From Cocleimonas flava (lineage in GTDB: Bacteria; Pseudomonadota; Gammaproteobacteria; Thiotrichales; Thiotrichaceae), in contig NZ_SMFQ01000004.1 of NCBI RefSeq assembly GCF_004339015.1, positions 124,001-188,000 of the forward strand: a stretch of 64,000 nucleotides of DNA, in the 5' to 3' direction. Below, in pieces: positions 63,004 through 64,000 of this stretch. Made by a program: the position numbers and the translations under genes. Position 1 is the first letter of the stretch; every line of letters starts with the position of its first letter. The notes beneath the pieces were generated by a model, which was not told the origin of the DNA, searched no databases, and worked only from the letters and a program-made list of their open reading frames with translations.

Positions 63004-64000
63004 TTAGTTAACGTTATTAAAGACGTGACGTTCTTTGTTTAGCGTGTTACTAAACGTGCTTAGCTCATCAATCAATAGTTGTGATCCGAAATGACTGGTT
63101 GAAAAACTCTGGTTATAAGCCTTACTGAATTTTTTATAATCTATTTTCTTCCATAATTCCTGATCAAAAATACGCTCTATACCACTCAAATTTTCATTAT
63201 TGATTGAGCTGAAATGCGTTCTCTTCTGGATGAAATCAGGATAAAAGTGATTGAATTGATCATGCAATAGTACCATCAACCAGGCACCATCAAAAATATG
63301 ACCACCTATGGAGCAAGATAAACGCTGATCTTTGATTTCCTCAAATGTCGAAGGTAACCAATCAATACCGCAGGTGAGCGTGTCTTTACCTATGACTCTG
63401 TTCATATTCTCAGCACCTATTGCTGCGCCGCTTGCCATGTAATCTGAAGCAGACCAAATCAGATTAGTTTCGGGGAATAACTTCAGTAGGTTTTCAACGG
63501 TTTCTGTCGCTCTTCTCTTACTCCAATACGCATTCACGATGTGTAATAACTCCACATCATTATTCTCATCGACAAATACCTGCAAGCCCTTCTTTCTGCT
63601 AATAGATACCCGACTGCGATGGTCGCCGTTAATGCCAATAATATTTATTTTTCCATTTTTATCGGATAACTTTTTCTTTCTCGCTTCAGTGACTAATACT
63701 TTTGCTAACTGATAACCCGCCTGTTCGTCATCTGGCAATAAACTCCCTGACCATGTTTTCGATTGATACTGGTCATACTGACCTTCCTGGTAGTCGGCAT
63801 TGAATAAAAAGGTTTTTTGACCCAGCTGATTAGCCAATTTCATCAATTTAGCCGTGGCAACGACTTCGTTAACCATCACTAGATAATCTGGTCTTGTGGT
63901 TCTGTTTAATACACTCGTGCCTATTTTTATCGTAGTGGTAGGGTTATCATCAGCATATAAAATTTCTAATGAAATCCCCAAATCATCGGCAGCATCTCGC
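63004..64000 (-). CDS. Periplasmic sugar-binding-type protein, partial at right edge
   Basis: The open frame runs off the window end, so the N-terminus including any signal peptide is missing; the internal TTG at 63981 is not the real start. The sequence resembles the ABC-type periplasmic binding proteins of the ribose/LuxP kind: AADDLGISLEILYADDN at the start of the visible part, YLVMVNE, NIIGINGDHRS and LIWSASDYMASGAAIGA are typical positions of the ligand cleft. No transporter genes are next to it; the kinase and regulator genes downstream suggest a sensing role. Confidence 0.85.
   Translation of the reverse strand, partial: RDAADDLGISLEILYADDNPTTTIKIGTSVLNRTTRPDYLVMVNEVVATAKLMKLANQLGQKTFLFNADYQEGQYDQYQSKTWSGSLLPDDEQAGYQLAKVLVTEARKKKLSDKNGKINIIGINGDHRSRVSISRKKGLQVFVDENNDVELLHIVNAYWSKRRATETVENLLKLFPETNLIWSASDYMASGAAIGAENMNRVIGKDTLTCGIDWLPSTFEEIKDQRLSCSIGGHIFDGAWLMVLLHDQFNHFYPDFIQKRTHFSSINNENLSGIERIFDQELWKKIDYKKFSKAYNQSFSTSHFGSQLLIDELSTFSNTLNKERHVFNNVN

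Overview
The window looks like a chromosomal segment from an AT-rich (roughly 40% GC by eye) gammaproteobacterium, most plausibly from the Thiotrichales-like group (Leucothrix, Cocleimonas and relatives). The evidence is the gammaproteobacterial housekeeping genes (valS, minCDE, mfd, purL, rarA, yaeQ), single-gene or short operon structure with AGGA/GGAG ribosome binding sites, and two proteins with a VPTL/IPTL sorting-type segment in the middle of the chain (the midcut-by-XrtH architecture). The taxon is an inference; no rRNA, tRNA or CRISPR array was found.

Layout. 1-5.9 kb: two midcut-by-XrtH proteins (one followed by a broken-off extra domain), a DsbA-fold isomerase, a periplasmic DUF6152/membrane DUF6644 pair and an OB-fold DUF3127 protein with an SSB-like acidic tail. 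6-12.4 kb: accessory region of secreted proteins of unknown function, two carrying a strictly spaced six-histidine motif, and a decayed LysR remnant. 12.5-25.8 kb: valS, a LysE exporter, a chromate resistance pair (rhodanese-ChrB plus ChrA) behind a possible pseudoknot leader, minCDE with a DUF4105 gene, and mfd. 25.9-30 kb: a tightly packed three-gene unit (SF2 helicase with a hydrophobic hairpin plus two zinc-ribbon/DUF4178 proteins), the best candidate here for an undescribed system. 30-36 kb: small lipoprotein, OmpA-family protein, purL. 36-40 kb: two His/Cys-repeat lipoproteins, a DUF4198 protein and a HupE/UreJ-type permease, together suggesting periplasmic metal (Ni/Co/Zn/Cu) handling. 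40-50.8 kb: CvfB-like RNA-binding protein and DEAD-box helicase, OsmC, an ECF sigma/DUF3619/DUF3106 operon, yaeQ, a MarR-controlled redox cluster with two visible operators, and a FAH-family hydrolase. 51-64 kb: a large protein with two copies of the six-His motif, DUF3754, rarA, a secreted glycoside-hydrolase-like lipoprotein, and a sigma-54 response regulator / sensor kinase / periplasmic binding protein operon running off the right edge.

The most pervasive signal is a dispersed intergenic element (consensus CACCCCCCTACTT, 3-4 variable bases, GGC, two bases, T-run) seen at 15 intergenic places in both orientations. Two long copies (about 126 and 203 bp) carry extra hairpins between the same two ends. 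Two other copies are folded back into long hairpins, and both of these lie between convergent genes. A second recurring theme is secreted proteins built around three HxH pairs, in five genes at three separated loci.
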